Shown here piece by piece: positions 23,395 to 34,900 of a DNA stretch of 64,000 nt (position 1 is the first letter of the stretch; each line of letters begins with the position of its first letter). The DNA lies in NCBI RefSeq assembly GCF_020740795.1, contig NC_067295.1, forward strand, positions 3,286,501-3,350,500, read 5' to 3'. This stretch comes from Apus apus (Eukaryota > Chordata > Aves > Apodiformes > Apodidae). The translations under genes were made by a program, and so were the position numbers. The notes beneath the pieces were generated by a model, which saw only the letters and a list, made by a program, of their open reading frames with translations, searched no databases and was not told where the DNA came from.

Positions 23395-23525
23395 GCCCCG
23401 GCTCCGGGCCCTGCCCTGGGCCCTGCCCTGCCCGGCCCCTGCCCCTGCCCCTGCTCCGGCCCCTGCCCCTGCTCTGGCCCCAGCTTCGGCCCCGGCTCCC
23501 GGCCCTGCTCCGGGCCCTGCTCCCG
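23395..23525. repeat. GC-rich imperfect minisatellite
   Basis: Irregular repeats of CCCCTGCC, GGCCCTGC and GGCCCCTGCCCCTGCTCC units, about 130 bp. They contain no stop codon in several frames, which produces long artificial open frames with Gly-Arg, Pro-Ala or Gly-Gln repeats. Confidence 0.85.
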
Positions 23526-23620
23526 CCGCGGGAGGAGCGCCGCGGCGGTCCCGGCCTGCCCCGCGGTCCCGCCGTGAGGCGATGCGGCCTCGGTGGAAGC
23601 GGGTCGGATCTCGCTGAGGT

Positions 23621-25650
23621 TCGACAGGGTTCCGGGGCCTGAGCGCTGCTTTGTTTTCCTGCTCGGAAAGCAACACACGGTTCCTGTTGGCAGGCGGAGG
23701 AGGAATGGAGGCAGCCCCTCCCTGGGGAGGAGGGGACGGCTTTGCTGGGACAAGTACAGCCCTTCCAGTCGGTTCTGAATGAGGAGCAGGGGATGGAGAG
23801 GCTCAACCAGTGCCGCTCCTCTGAGGAGTAACAGTTCCTAGCCGAAAGCTTCACTAGCAAACGAAATGCGGGTTTGCCACTGGCACAGGATTCCCAGCAG
23901 CAGTCAGTGCTGGAGGCTTTGTGGGGGTCCCAGGGCCCCCCAGTCTCAGCCTCTGTCCCTGGGGCCACTCTCCAGCACAGCAGGGTCACCCGAGGGGGTC
24001 TGTGCTGAGGGGAATGGTTATCTTGGGGCTCTCTCCAGCTCTTAGTGCTCCTCTTCCAGGAGAGGAGCCTTTTTTTCAGGAACAATTTTTCCCTTCACAG
24101 CAGCTCCCTGTTCCACAGCCTCCCCTTTCCTGGAGGTGCCCGGTGCTGCCAGCTGTCTTCAGCACAACTAGCCCTTCTCCTGCCTGACAGTGCATTTCGG
24201 AAGAGAGCAGTCCTGCCTTTGCACCTCTCATTCCTAGAAAATGCCTCTGATTGACACCACTATTTCCAAGGGATGTAATATGACTAAAGGGAACAAACCC
24301 ACTGCTGCCTCCACCTTCCCAGAAACTGCAAGGCTGCGCTTCCAGAGTGCCAGGCCCTCCTGCATCCCTGCTTTCTCAGCTGTCATTTGGGGGTTGGCTC
24401 CTTCAGTCGAGGGAAACGGTGCCTTCGGATGAGCAAGAGGTGTTTGGGAAAGGTGCCCAGCCTGGCAGAGCGTGTGGCTGAGCGCTGGCATTGCTGGGAC
24501 AGGCCGGAGCATCGGACCGTCTGGAATGTGGAATGTAAACGGAGCGTGTTACCAGCAGCAGCCCAGCTCCTGCTGCAGCCCAAACCTACCGCGCTGTCTC
24601 TGGGGAGGAGGAGCAAAACCCACGCTCCTGCCTGCTCGAATTGCAGCCCAGGGGCCACTTGTGGTATCGGATCAAATCAGAACTCTAAATAAGCCGTGCT
24701 CCTTCTCTCCCCCTGCCCAGCCCTGGCTTTTTCAGCTACTGAAACTCTGTCCTCAGCCTCCACAGATCACACCCAGTTGTGGGAGACAATGCAAACACGG
24801 AGAAGGATACTGAGGAGAGCCTGCCCCAGGAGGGGGCTGAAGAGAGCCTGCCCGGTGTTTTAAATGTTTTTATGCCTTAATGTTTTCAAACATCTCAAAC
24901 TGATGAACACAAGAGGCTAAATTTGTAGGATAACTCCCCAGGACTGTTTGGCCTGAAATCTCAAGGCAGGAGTGGTGATGGTGAGCAGGGGTGGGATCAG
25001 CCAGCAAAGGAGAGGAACCAGTTGTGGTCCCACTCACTCCAAGCTCTGTGCAGTCCTCATGAGGTCAGCCAGCCCTAAGTCCTGAAACAGAATTCAACAG
25101 ACCATGCTTCCCCGTTTGCAATGGCACTGTGCCAAGCTCACCATGGACCTGGCTCCAAGGTGCTCCATCATGGGAGAAGGGTGATGCAGGGAGCATCCAC
25201 ATTAGGTGATGATAAGAGTGGCCACAGGGAGCTGTGGCAAACACCACACCTGGGGCCAGGAATCCTTTGTCCTGAACCTAGCAAGGGTCTCATGGACCCT
25301 CCATCATCCACACCATCTCTGTGAGGTCCCTCTTGCACGAGATCATCTTCCTCATGAGGAAGTAGCATTTTCTCCACTTTTTTTTTGAGAGTAACATCGG
25401 GCATAGGAGAGTAGCTGCTGAGTGCACCAACATGCAGATCTGCCAAAAGATTTATGTAGAAAAATTAACATGCAGCAACAAGGCAGCAAAAATCCTACCC
25501 AGGACATGGACTGGAGAGCAGTTGTTTGTCAGGACCTGAGAAACAGGCTCTCAGCCCAGTGGTGACAGAGCTGGGGATGCCCAAGGTCCCCTGGTTCCAC
25601 GGACACCTCCTCCTGCTTCCCACCAAGTGTGGCACAGTCAACCACTGCAG
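23621..25650. other. Spacer between TMEM11 promoter and NATD1 3' end
   Basis: No gene or transposon was recognised. GC content falls gradually away from the CpG island. It contains only short unsupported open frames. Confidence 0.6.
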
Positions 25651-28600
25651 GACAGTTAAGCCACACTTTTTATTGTATTGAATTTCATGCAATATGTTCA
25701 TGTTTTATAGTATGACAGAGGGAGGGGTAAAGATAAATGTTAGACGTAAACAAAAGCAGAAAGGTCGTTTGTAACAGGTCCTGAGAAGGAAAGGCACATC
25801 GTAACCACTGAAGTCAACAGAATGGAAACCTCGGACAGAGGAAGACAAGTGGAAAGTGGACGGGGGTGTTTCAAGTTGGGTGATGTGGAAGCAGGTTGGA
25901 CAGCAATCTGCATTTCCCCACCCACCAAGGTCTGTAGTTCAGCTGGGTTTGGGGACCTCAATATTCAACCAAACCACTTCCACGCTCCCATTGCTGGAGA
26001 GAGTTCAGGATCCCCAACTCCTCCAGGTTTAGTCAGCACCAAGGGGCAGTGCAGGACTCAGCTCCTTCCTGCAGAGACGAGTTGGGCGAGGGAGGCAGGA
26101 GGGAGGGCTGCCCAACACCAAGGGACCCCGAGCCATCTCCCAGCTGGCAGTGCCAGATCACAGGAGCATCGTGGCATCGCTGGTGACCTGAGGGTATTGC
26201 TATTCTTCAGAAACCACGGGGAAGGCAAGGCTGGGGGGGAGGATGGGCACAGCACTGACAGGGTTGGCACGGACACCGGCACACGTCTCCATCGGGTCAG
26301 ACACCGCGGGGATTGTAGCACCTCGAAAGGAAGCAGCAGCAAAACTGTGTGCAGTGCCTGATTTAAGGCAGCAAATGCCACTTGTGATCCAGCATCAGAC
26401 AGCACCAGGTTTCTGCAGAAGCAGCACGATGGGCTCCAGGGCTTGGATGCTGGGACCTTCCTGTGACCACAGCACAGCGAGCCACGCTCCCACGGCAGAC
26501 ACCACAGGGTACTTCTGGGAACTGTCACACAGTGGAAATGAGCACAGAACCAGGGCAAAGGCTTGCAGTTACTGCTGCCACAAAGCACCCAGCCCCATGA
26601 CAAAGATACAATGGTGTCTTGGCTTGGCTTGCAGGAGAGGAGACGGTTCAGTTTCACCTTGAGATCAAGAGCAGGGACAGTTCTGTCAGCACTGGGGTGT
26701 AACAGAGCCAGCCTTGCTCCTGTAACTAGACATTGAAGTGTATTTTGCATGTTAAAGAATAAACATTTAGCAGCCCAGATTTCTTCTTGAGCCCTTTTCT
26801 TTAGTTGTGACCCGTTCCCAGTTCCTCCAAGATATCCTGAAGGTGGCAGCCAGGCTGAAATAGGCAGCAAGAGGGCAGAAGCACAAGGCAGCAGCAGGGC
26901 TGAGCCCACTGCCTTTCCTGAGCAACATGAGCTGGAGCTGGGTCTGCTGCCAGGCACAGGTCCCTCCTCAGGCAGGGACATGGGCAGCCTGCAGGGTGGC
27001 AGGGCGGGGAGGGCTGCAGTGGGCAGCTGACAAGCAGGGGCAGGCAGCAGGGCTTCACCTCGAGCCTGTGGCCAGGAGGATCAGCTCAGGGCCTCCCTGG
27101 CTGAGATCAGGCACACCGTCTCCATCTCTGACCAACCCAACCAGGAGAAAAGGCTGTAGGAACTTTTGCCTTTGCCAGCATGGACTTTGCACTGGGATCT
27201 AAGAGAAGGCTGAGCTGCCTCATGGCTGGGGCTTCATTCGGTCGTGACACAGATTGTAAACTTTAGTCCCTGCTGAGATAAGGTAGGTCTGGATTTAGCC
27301 TCCAGGTAAAGGGCTTTATCTCTGTTCTGCCTGGCTGCAGCCTCCAACAGCTGCCCAGGGCTGGTGTGCCAGCAGCACCATCTCCCCCACTGCAGCCCAG
27401 CCCTGGGACACCATGAAATCCCCAATGCTCAGCAGGAGATGCTCTGGGATTTTGCTCAGGCCTGGAGAGCCCAGGCAAGGCAGGACAGGCAGCAGGCTGG
27501 AGGCAGGCAGTGCCCTGCCCTCACAGTGTTACCTCTACATCCTCTGCAGCAATGCTGAGCTGTGCCACGGGGTCACCATCCACAGAGGGAACAGTGTGAT
27601 CTGAGGGTGCTCCTGCTGCTGGCCCAGGACCCCACGCTGCCGCCAGCACCGGGGCCTGGAGCTGCAAGGAGGCCAGTGAGCAGACAGGGACTGCCCTGAG
27701 CCAGGACTTCTTTCCAATGGCTGTAAGGAGTCATCAGCATCCAGGATGAGGCAGGCAGCTCCAGTGTCAAGCCCTGAAGACAGGCGAGGCCCAGGCCCTG
27801 GAGGCCTCACCCCTGATGCTCTCAGGACGCGATGACGGCTCAAGCCTTACAACCTGGAGTGCAGGGCTGAAGTCAAGGGAGATGGGGGGAGCCTTCTTCA
27901 TCAGCTGCAGGAAACCACCTTGGTGCCTGCAAAAGCATGGGTTGTGTCCTCATTGCTTAGGCCAGGGCTGGCCTTGAGGGCTGATGTTCTTCTCCTGAGC
28001 AGGCTGTGTCCACACCAGCACAGTCGACACCAAGAGCAAGGAGCAGAGACAAGAACAATGGCCCACGACCCTGTGGGGATGCCATGCTGGGGCTACATAC
28101 AGATGGCTGGGCAGGAGCTGGCATCTCTAGGGAGCAGCACCTGTGACCCCAACCCCTCTCCTCTCCACACTCACACTGTGTATGCTCTGCTGCAGTCCCT
28201 GTGGCCAAAGCCCTCTCCTCACATGGCTCCTGTCTCTAGGCTTGAAGGTGTCACTGTCCGAGTGTCTCCACAGCCAGCGCAGCGAAGCCCCCAAAGCACC
28301 ACCATGGCCCACATGTTCTCACCTGTGCCCTGCATGGGCTTGGGCAAGGCTTGGTGTCCAACAGATGCTGCAGGGGATGAACTTGCAACAGGGCTGGGGC
28401 TCCTCCAGCACCTCCCTCTGTCCCACAAGGCTTAATCCACATCTCTCCCAGCTACTGGGAGGAAAGGAGGGGCTGGTACCCCACGACCACCCCTAACCAA
28501 CATCTCCCAGCAAGTTCACAGCTGTTACCAAGCAGAGGAGAGGGGATGAGGCACAGAACAAGTCATCCCCTGGTCTTGTGATGGAGTTTGGTGGAAAAAT

Positions 28601-28858
28601 CATCCTCTTCTACTCCTTGGCTTGGCAAAAAGAGCACTGGGGGGCACCACATGTGGCTGGAGCCTGGCCCAGGGGCCACAGCCATGCTCACAGGTGGGCA
28701 GACAGGAGGAGGTTGTGCCCACACTCATGGACCACATGGACACCCTCAAACAAATGGGAATTGTGAGTGTGGGAAGGGGGGTTTCCTGAGACTGCAGAGA
28801 AGCAAAGGCTGCGTTGAACAGTCAGGGTCAGGCGCGCTGGTGTCAGGGCTGTCCTGCC
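25650..28858 (-). other. NATD1: Putative long NATD1 3' UTR
   Basis: The stretch between the NATD1 stop and the first AATAAA on that strand contains no recognisable exon of another gene. It includes a 307-codon minus-strand open frame (26981-26058), treated under findings. The extent is inferred only. Confidence 0.4.
25669..25674 (-). promoter_or_regulatory. NATD1: Candidate NATD1 poly(A) signal
   Basis: TTTATT on the plus strand is AATAAA on the gene strand. It is the first canonical hexamer I see downstream of the NATD1 stop, implying a 3' UTR of about 3.2 kb. Intermediate non-canonical signals are possible. Confidence 0.45.
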
Positions 28859-28975
28859 TTAAGGCTGCAAGTGTTCCAGGTACTGGGGCAGTGGGTTCTC
28901 CTTGACATACTTCTGAATGTACCAGCACGTCAGGTGAGCTTTCAGGTCCTCCTCCACCACAAAGTCCAGGGCTGC
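28859..28975 (-). CDS. NATD1: NATD1 coding exon 3
   Basis: The gene-strand acceptor is gcag before 28975, and the stop TAA is at 28861-28859. It encodes [20 protein letters not shown] and the [17 protein letters not shown] tail, 38 residues, nearly identical to mammals. Confidence 0.96.
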   Translation of the reverse strand, partial: AALDFVVEEDLKAHLTCWYIQKYVKENPLPQYLEHLQP

Positions 28976-31900
28976 CTGCAACCAACAGAGAGGACAGATG
29001 GGTTACAACCAGCACCTCCAGCCTACGCTCTCCTCTGAAACCCCCCAAGGGTCTGGACTCCTTAACCCCCTGTGCAGCTGGGGGAAGCAGCAGGTTGCCA
29101 TCGTGTACCCCCTGTGGGAGGCAGGTGGAGGGAGAGGGCTGGGGTGAGAGCACAGCCATCCTGCCACAGCCCCCACAGGGTCCCCAGTTTAACCCAGAGG
29201 CATGCAGGGACCCCCCAGGGTAACCCTCAATGTATCCTGCCTGGCAGGTGCTGCACTGCAGGTGACCCAGCCACATCACCTGAAGGCCACCTTTGTCACC
29301 CATTTGCCCTGGCTAAGGGGGCCAGGGAGCAGCTAGAACCCCAAAGCATCACCTCACAGTCCCTGCCACCACTGTGCTCATGGCTCCTCAGCACTCCCTG
29401 CATGGCTGTGGGCCTCAAAAGCAGGAAAAGGGCTCACAAGGGCTTGAAGCTTTGAGAGGAGGAGGCACTGCATCAGCCCCTGCAAGGTGGGCACGAGGGC
29501 TGTTCCCTGCAAGGAGGAACAGGTCAAGCCTGGGCAAGCAGCTGGACGTGCTGCCACTCACCCAAATAGAAATATCTGCCCATGGATTTCCATCTGTCCT
29601 GCCAGCAGCCCCTCTCTCCCATTGGAGCAGGGGTGGTTCCCAATGGTTCCCATGCATGTAATGCCAACGTGACAGAGCCTGGCTTCAGTCAGGGTCTCTA
29701 GCCATGGCTGGGATGGTGACAGCTTCTGCCCAGGGCAGGAGGGGTGGTGGGGGCTGTACCTTGGCGAGGTGCTTGGCTATTCCTCTCCCCCGATAGGCAT
29801 CCGGCACTTCTGTGTGCTGCAGGTCCACGATCCGCTTCCCCACGTACTCATAGAGCAGCACTGCCTTGTCGTGGCAACCTGGGCATCCAGCACAACGAGG
29901 TTAGGGGAGGAAAGCAGCTGAGGGGAGGGGTGGGATGTGCTGATGGGGGAAGGAGCCAAAAGAAGAGGGGGGATAAAACCAGGACAAAGCTGAGCCAGGT
30001 AACGGTGAATTCCTTTCTTTCTACAGCACAGAGATTTTTGTCGTGGCACAGAAAACAGGACAAGATTTCTTGGCTTGGTGCTGCAGCATTTGGACAGACA
30101 CACCTTGGGGAAGATGCTGGGAGAGATTAATCCAACAGGCACACAGGAAAGCACACCCAGGTGTGCAAGGGGGGTCGTGCACACACATTTACATGCACAC
30201 ACAGGCAGAGGTTTCCTGTTGCAACACCCTGAGCTTTCTCGCTGCAGCTCAGTACAGGAAAAAAGAAGTTTCAGCACATGTGTAAATCAGGAGAGAGCTA
30301 ATAACACCTCCCTGCCTTCCTCTGCAGAACCTGAGTTTCTGTCTTCAAATCAAAAGCAAACATTTCATTTCTAGGGGATTTCTTCCAATCAAAGAGACAA
30401 GTTCCATTAAAATATTGGAAACCTTTCCTTTCCCTCCAGTGGTTATTGGAGGGTAAAGGGTCCCAAGTTTCACCTGCATTTACTAAATGCTTTAGCTGAG
30501 CTCAATAAGCTTTATTATTGCATTTCAGCTGACAACTCCAGCCCAGTTCCCCCAGCAGTGGGGAAAGGCACCTGTATTTGAAGGGCGCTAGAAATGTGAG
30601 CATTTGAATTCTGTGTTTCAACAGGAGCAGCTCAAGTTCTTGTTCCTGCTCCTTTTAGGCTCAGTTCTCCTACATCAGATGGAAACCTTTGCATTTCCAT
30701 CCTCAGCTGGTTTCTACCCACTCATTCTTGTGCCAACATTGTTCTTGGGTGGACATAAATAGTTTCCCTGCCTGCCAGCCCCCAAGTACTTACAGGCATC
30801 AGTCCTGCCCCTCTCAGCCTCTAGTTCATCAAAAAGCCAAGCTTTTTTAGTCTCCCAAGACATCCCAGACTCTCTGCTCTGTCTCAGGACAGAGGGTTTG
30901 GGGTGAACCTCTGGGATGGGCAGAGGGATGGGACTGAAGGGGTGCTTGCCTCTTCCCTGTTAGCAAGACCAGTGCAGATGAGATCCTACAGCCCCATTTG
31001 TATAAATCTTTGCAGGGGAAAAAAAAGGCAGAACTGCAGCATTTCCCTGCGTGGATCCATGCACCCAAACAAAGCCAAAAGCCCAGGGAGCAGCCACCAG
31101 CCCAGCTCCTCCCCAGCAGCACAGACCTGTCTCACCTGAGAGAGAGCCTGCCCGGGTCAGGGGACAGGCAAAGCAGGGTGCCCTCACCCTCACATCAGAA
31201 GTGACACATTTGGTGGCAGCTCTCAGAGCTGCTTTCATCAGAGCCAGCAGCAGCAAAGGCTGCGAAACACTCTGGTAATAGTGGCTTTCACAGCCCTTCC
31301 ACTCTGCTCTCCTCCCAGGCCAAAACTTTCCACAGCTTCTGCCTGAAGCTTTGATAAGTTCAACATTAAATCCTTCTCTAAGTTCTGACAGAAGAAAAGG
31401 CTGTTGGTTTTCTTAATATACTTTTATAAATTATATATTTATATAAATATATATATATATATGATCCATATAGAACTATCACCTACAGAAATGTCTTTTG
31501 AAGCAGAAGATGATGCAGTGTCTGAAGAATCTCAGCTCTGCCCTGGGCAGATTTTCCCTCCATACTCACTGTATCCCAGTAGCACCACAAAACCCCACCT
31601 GGGATGGGAGCTGCAGCATCCCACCAGTTTACAAATGAACGTACACAGAGCCCAGAGGGTTTTACAGCCAGCTCTGCAGAGAAAGCCAGTGCCACCAACA
31701 CTTTGGGAAACTGGTCCCAGCTAAGAAAAACAACCCAGTTCAGCCAAGGATGTAAATACATCTATAGGTGCTCACCTCAGGGATGGGCCCCTGAGCCACT
31801 CTACACATGAAATCAGGGACACTCCTGCCATAGGGTTTGGTGTGGCCCCTGCAGGTGACACTGATGGCCTGGGAGGAGATCACTGCTGTGTCCCCATTCC

Positions 31901-34900
31901 TGCACAGCCCTGGGGCTGGGCTGGGCTGGGCTGCACTCAGTGTCTCCTGGTCCCTCATCTCCAGCTCCCTGCTATGGGATGGTGGGGGATGCCCCTGGGC
32001 TGCAAGAGGGGCTGATGCAGGGCACAGCCAGAGGTGAGTGGTTATGTTTAAAGGTCCAGAGATAACATCCTGCAGCTTCTCCAGGCAAGAAAGTGCCAAG
32101 CCCATAGCTGACAGGAACAGCCCAGCCCCAGCTTGCCTCAATCCCCCCCTGAGAGGGCACACAAGCAGAAACCACCCCAAAACATGGCATAAGAGGGACA
32201 CCACAAGCTGGTCTGTCTCACCCCCCTTAGACTTCAGGGCAGGGATTTTATCTGACTGGACACACTGAGCGTGGCCCCAGCAGTGCCCTGCCAGCCTGGC
32301 CATGGCTGCTCAGGCACTCCCTGCACAGCACCTCAGCTTCAAGGCCACAGCGAGCGAGGAAGTCTGAGTCAATGCAAATCAGCCCAGCAAGAAAGGGGAG
32401 CAAGAGGAGGCTCCACAGTGAAAATGGCAGCACAACCCTCCCTCCAATTACAGGGTGCATGGAGAAGCTTTTCCAGGAGGTAGAAGAGAGACCAGGTCTA
32501 AACTTCTTCTCCATGGAGACTTCCCACCAGGACCAGTGGCACTGAGATTCTGCCCAAGCAGGGTGGACAGCTCTGGGCAGCAGATGAGGCCCAGAGGTGC
32601 AGGCTCAGCCCTGCCACCAGACACAAGTCTCCAGGCTGGGTGGCTCATGAGCCTCAGGGGAACAAGCAGCAAGTCCAGCCCCAGCCCCGAGCTGGGGAAG
32701 GGACACAGCAGGCATCTGGGAAGACACAGGCACCCTGCTCCAGCCCATCCTTCACTGGTCCCCTCTCCCAGGGGACCCTCTCCAACACAGCAGGACCTGT
32801 CCTCCCAGCCCAAATCCTCCCTGTCCCTCTGCACTGGCCCCAGCCCACAATACACCATTGTGTGCCTGGGACTGGAGCAGGGCAGGGGCCCAGCAAGGAC
32901 TGGCTGCCTCTGAACCGATTTCTGTGTTCATCAGCCTTTGGAGGCAGCCCCTGAGCTCCAGCCTCCTCGGGGAACTGCTGCAAAGCCCTTCCCCAAGAGC
33001 AAGTGGGGAGAGAACAGACACCAACTCCATTTCCCACTCTCAGAGCCAGAAAAGCCCAGAGGCAGGTGAGCAGCTCAGTGCTTCTGGCTGCTGAGCAGAG
33101 GGGGCTGCTGAAAGCTGCGTTTGGGGTGAGCTGGGAGGACGAGATGTCCTGAGGAGCACAAGCAGCCCAGGCCGGGGCTCGGTGCATGCTGCGGGCACGT
33201 TACTACGGAGAGAAAACACAACAGAGCACAACAGAGAGCACAGAGACAGCACAACCCTCACCGAGGGGCCTCGCTGGCAGCAGCCGGGGGGACACACTCT
33301 GGTTTGAAGCAGTTTCCTGTTTAGGAGCTGTCTCAGGCAACTGAGGAACAGGAGAGGAGCCGGGACATCTCGACACAGTGTTCAGTGGCCAGGTCCCCTC
33401 ATCCCTGCTGCAAAAGCAGCACTTTCCCCTCCTGGAGGGCAGGGAGGAAAGCACCAAGGCACAACCTGCTCTGGTTTTCCTGATAAACCCGAGCCCAGAT
33501 TCCTGACAAGGAGCTTCTGAGACTCAGATCAGCAGGAGGCAAAGCAGGAGCTTCCAGCCACTGGATCCTGCCCAAACCCAGCTGGGGAGGAGTGGGAGGT
33601 TTGGGAAGCGTGTCTTGCTGCACCCACATGTTGCATGAATGGGAGCGTGGGTGGGTGAGGAACCCCTGCATCCCTGAGGAACCCGAGCCCCACAGTCCCC
33701 ATGGTGGGCTCATCTCCCACCCAGAGAGCCTGGTGAAGCATCAAGAAGTTATAGAGGCCACTGCTAAAAGTGCAGTTCCCCTGCCCCAGGCAGCTGTGCC
33801 AGCAGCTGGACTGACCCGCTGGCTATTTTGGGGTTGGGGTCTCCTTGGGTTTCTTGTTTTGACTCAAACGTTATCTCTGATCCAAAAAAACCCCACCCCA
33901 ATTATCCCTGACAAAACCAGCCTATGTGATTCCCATGGAAGTTTTTATCTTTGACAAATTGATGTTTTCCAACCCACTAGGTGCATAGGGAGGTTTCTGG
34001 CTGGCTCGTGTTGTTAGTCACATCTTAGCTGATTACAAATCCAGTTGGGTTTCTTCCTACCCTCCTCTTGGAGGGATAACGAAGCTTAGTGAGGTCTGGT
34101 TATAATCAGCTTTCCTTTCAGCTTCTCAATGTTTCTGCATTTGGGGTGCAAGGAAAAAGGGAACATGCTGAAGTGAAGCAGCTTTTTCTACCCCCGTTTT
34201 AGGAGCCATGTGCAGCAACGAGAGCTCAGAGAAGGGAAAGGCAGAGCAACCCACAAAACACCAAACACAGTTCACCCTCCTGGTGTAGAAGGAAGGAGTC
34301 CCAACACCAGGTTACACGGGGGGTGCAGAGGACAGTGATGAAAACAAACACTTTCACAGCTAGTTCACAGCTTTCACAGAGCCTCAGGCTTCTTGCTGTG
34401 GGGATTTCCATGAGAACATCACCACAGAAAGTTCTCTACCCAACATCCCACTACTGCAAACCACCAAGCCATAGGCCCAGAGACTGGAAAATAAGCAAAG
34501 CCTGGCTCAGCTCCTTGGTCCACAAGCCAAACGCACCCATGTTTTTTTTCCCCAGAGCATCACCCACACTTGATATCTAGTTGACATTGGAACTGAGACA
34601 CCAGAGATAAGCTGAGCCTGGAGTCCAGAAGCAAGACGCAGGTTCACCCTATGGGTTGCTGTTCATCCCTGCAAGTAACACAGGACAAAAGTGCTCCCAG
34701 AGGGACACGTGGGTCACAATGAAGCTAAACAGCTGTGCCTGGCTTGTTTCTTGTCATTCCCATGCGTGCAGCAGGGACAACCTGCCAGAGCACTAAGCAT
34801 CACAGATGCTGATGGTGCCAGAAGAGGGAGTGAAGAGGAGAGCAGGAAATAAACACCCCGCCAGACACTCCCACAGAGATGGTGATCTCCTGACCACCTT

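Larger units (their letters stand above)
22540..23620 (-). promoter_or_regulatory. TMEM11: CpG-island promoter of TMEM11
   Basis: Very GC- and CpG-rich across exon 1 and flanks, in sharp contrast to the intron on one side and the spacer beyond 23.65 kb. It has no evident TATA box. Upstream of the ATG lie three ZNF143-like sites and a GC-rich tandem repeat. It may also drive divergent transcription towards higher coordinates, which sequence cannot show. Confidence 0.85.

Noticed and set aside
23257-23753. Long Gly-Arg, Gly-Gln-Pro or Pro-Ala rich open frames on both strands
   Set aside because: They all cross the same GC-rich minisatellite, which lacks stop codons in several frames at once. 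The repeat explains them, and only the TMEM11 exon beside it has family support.
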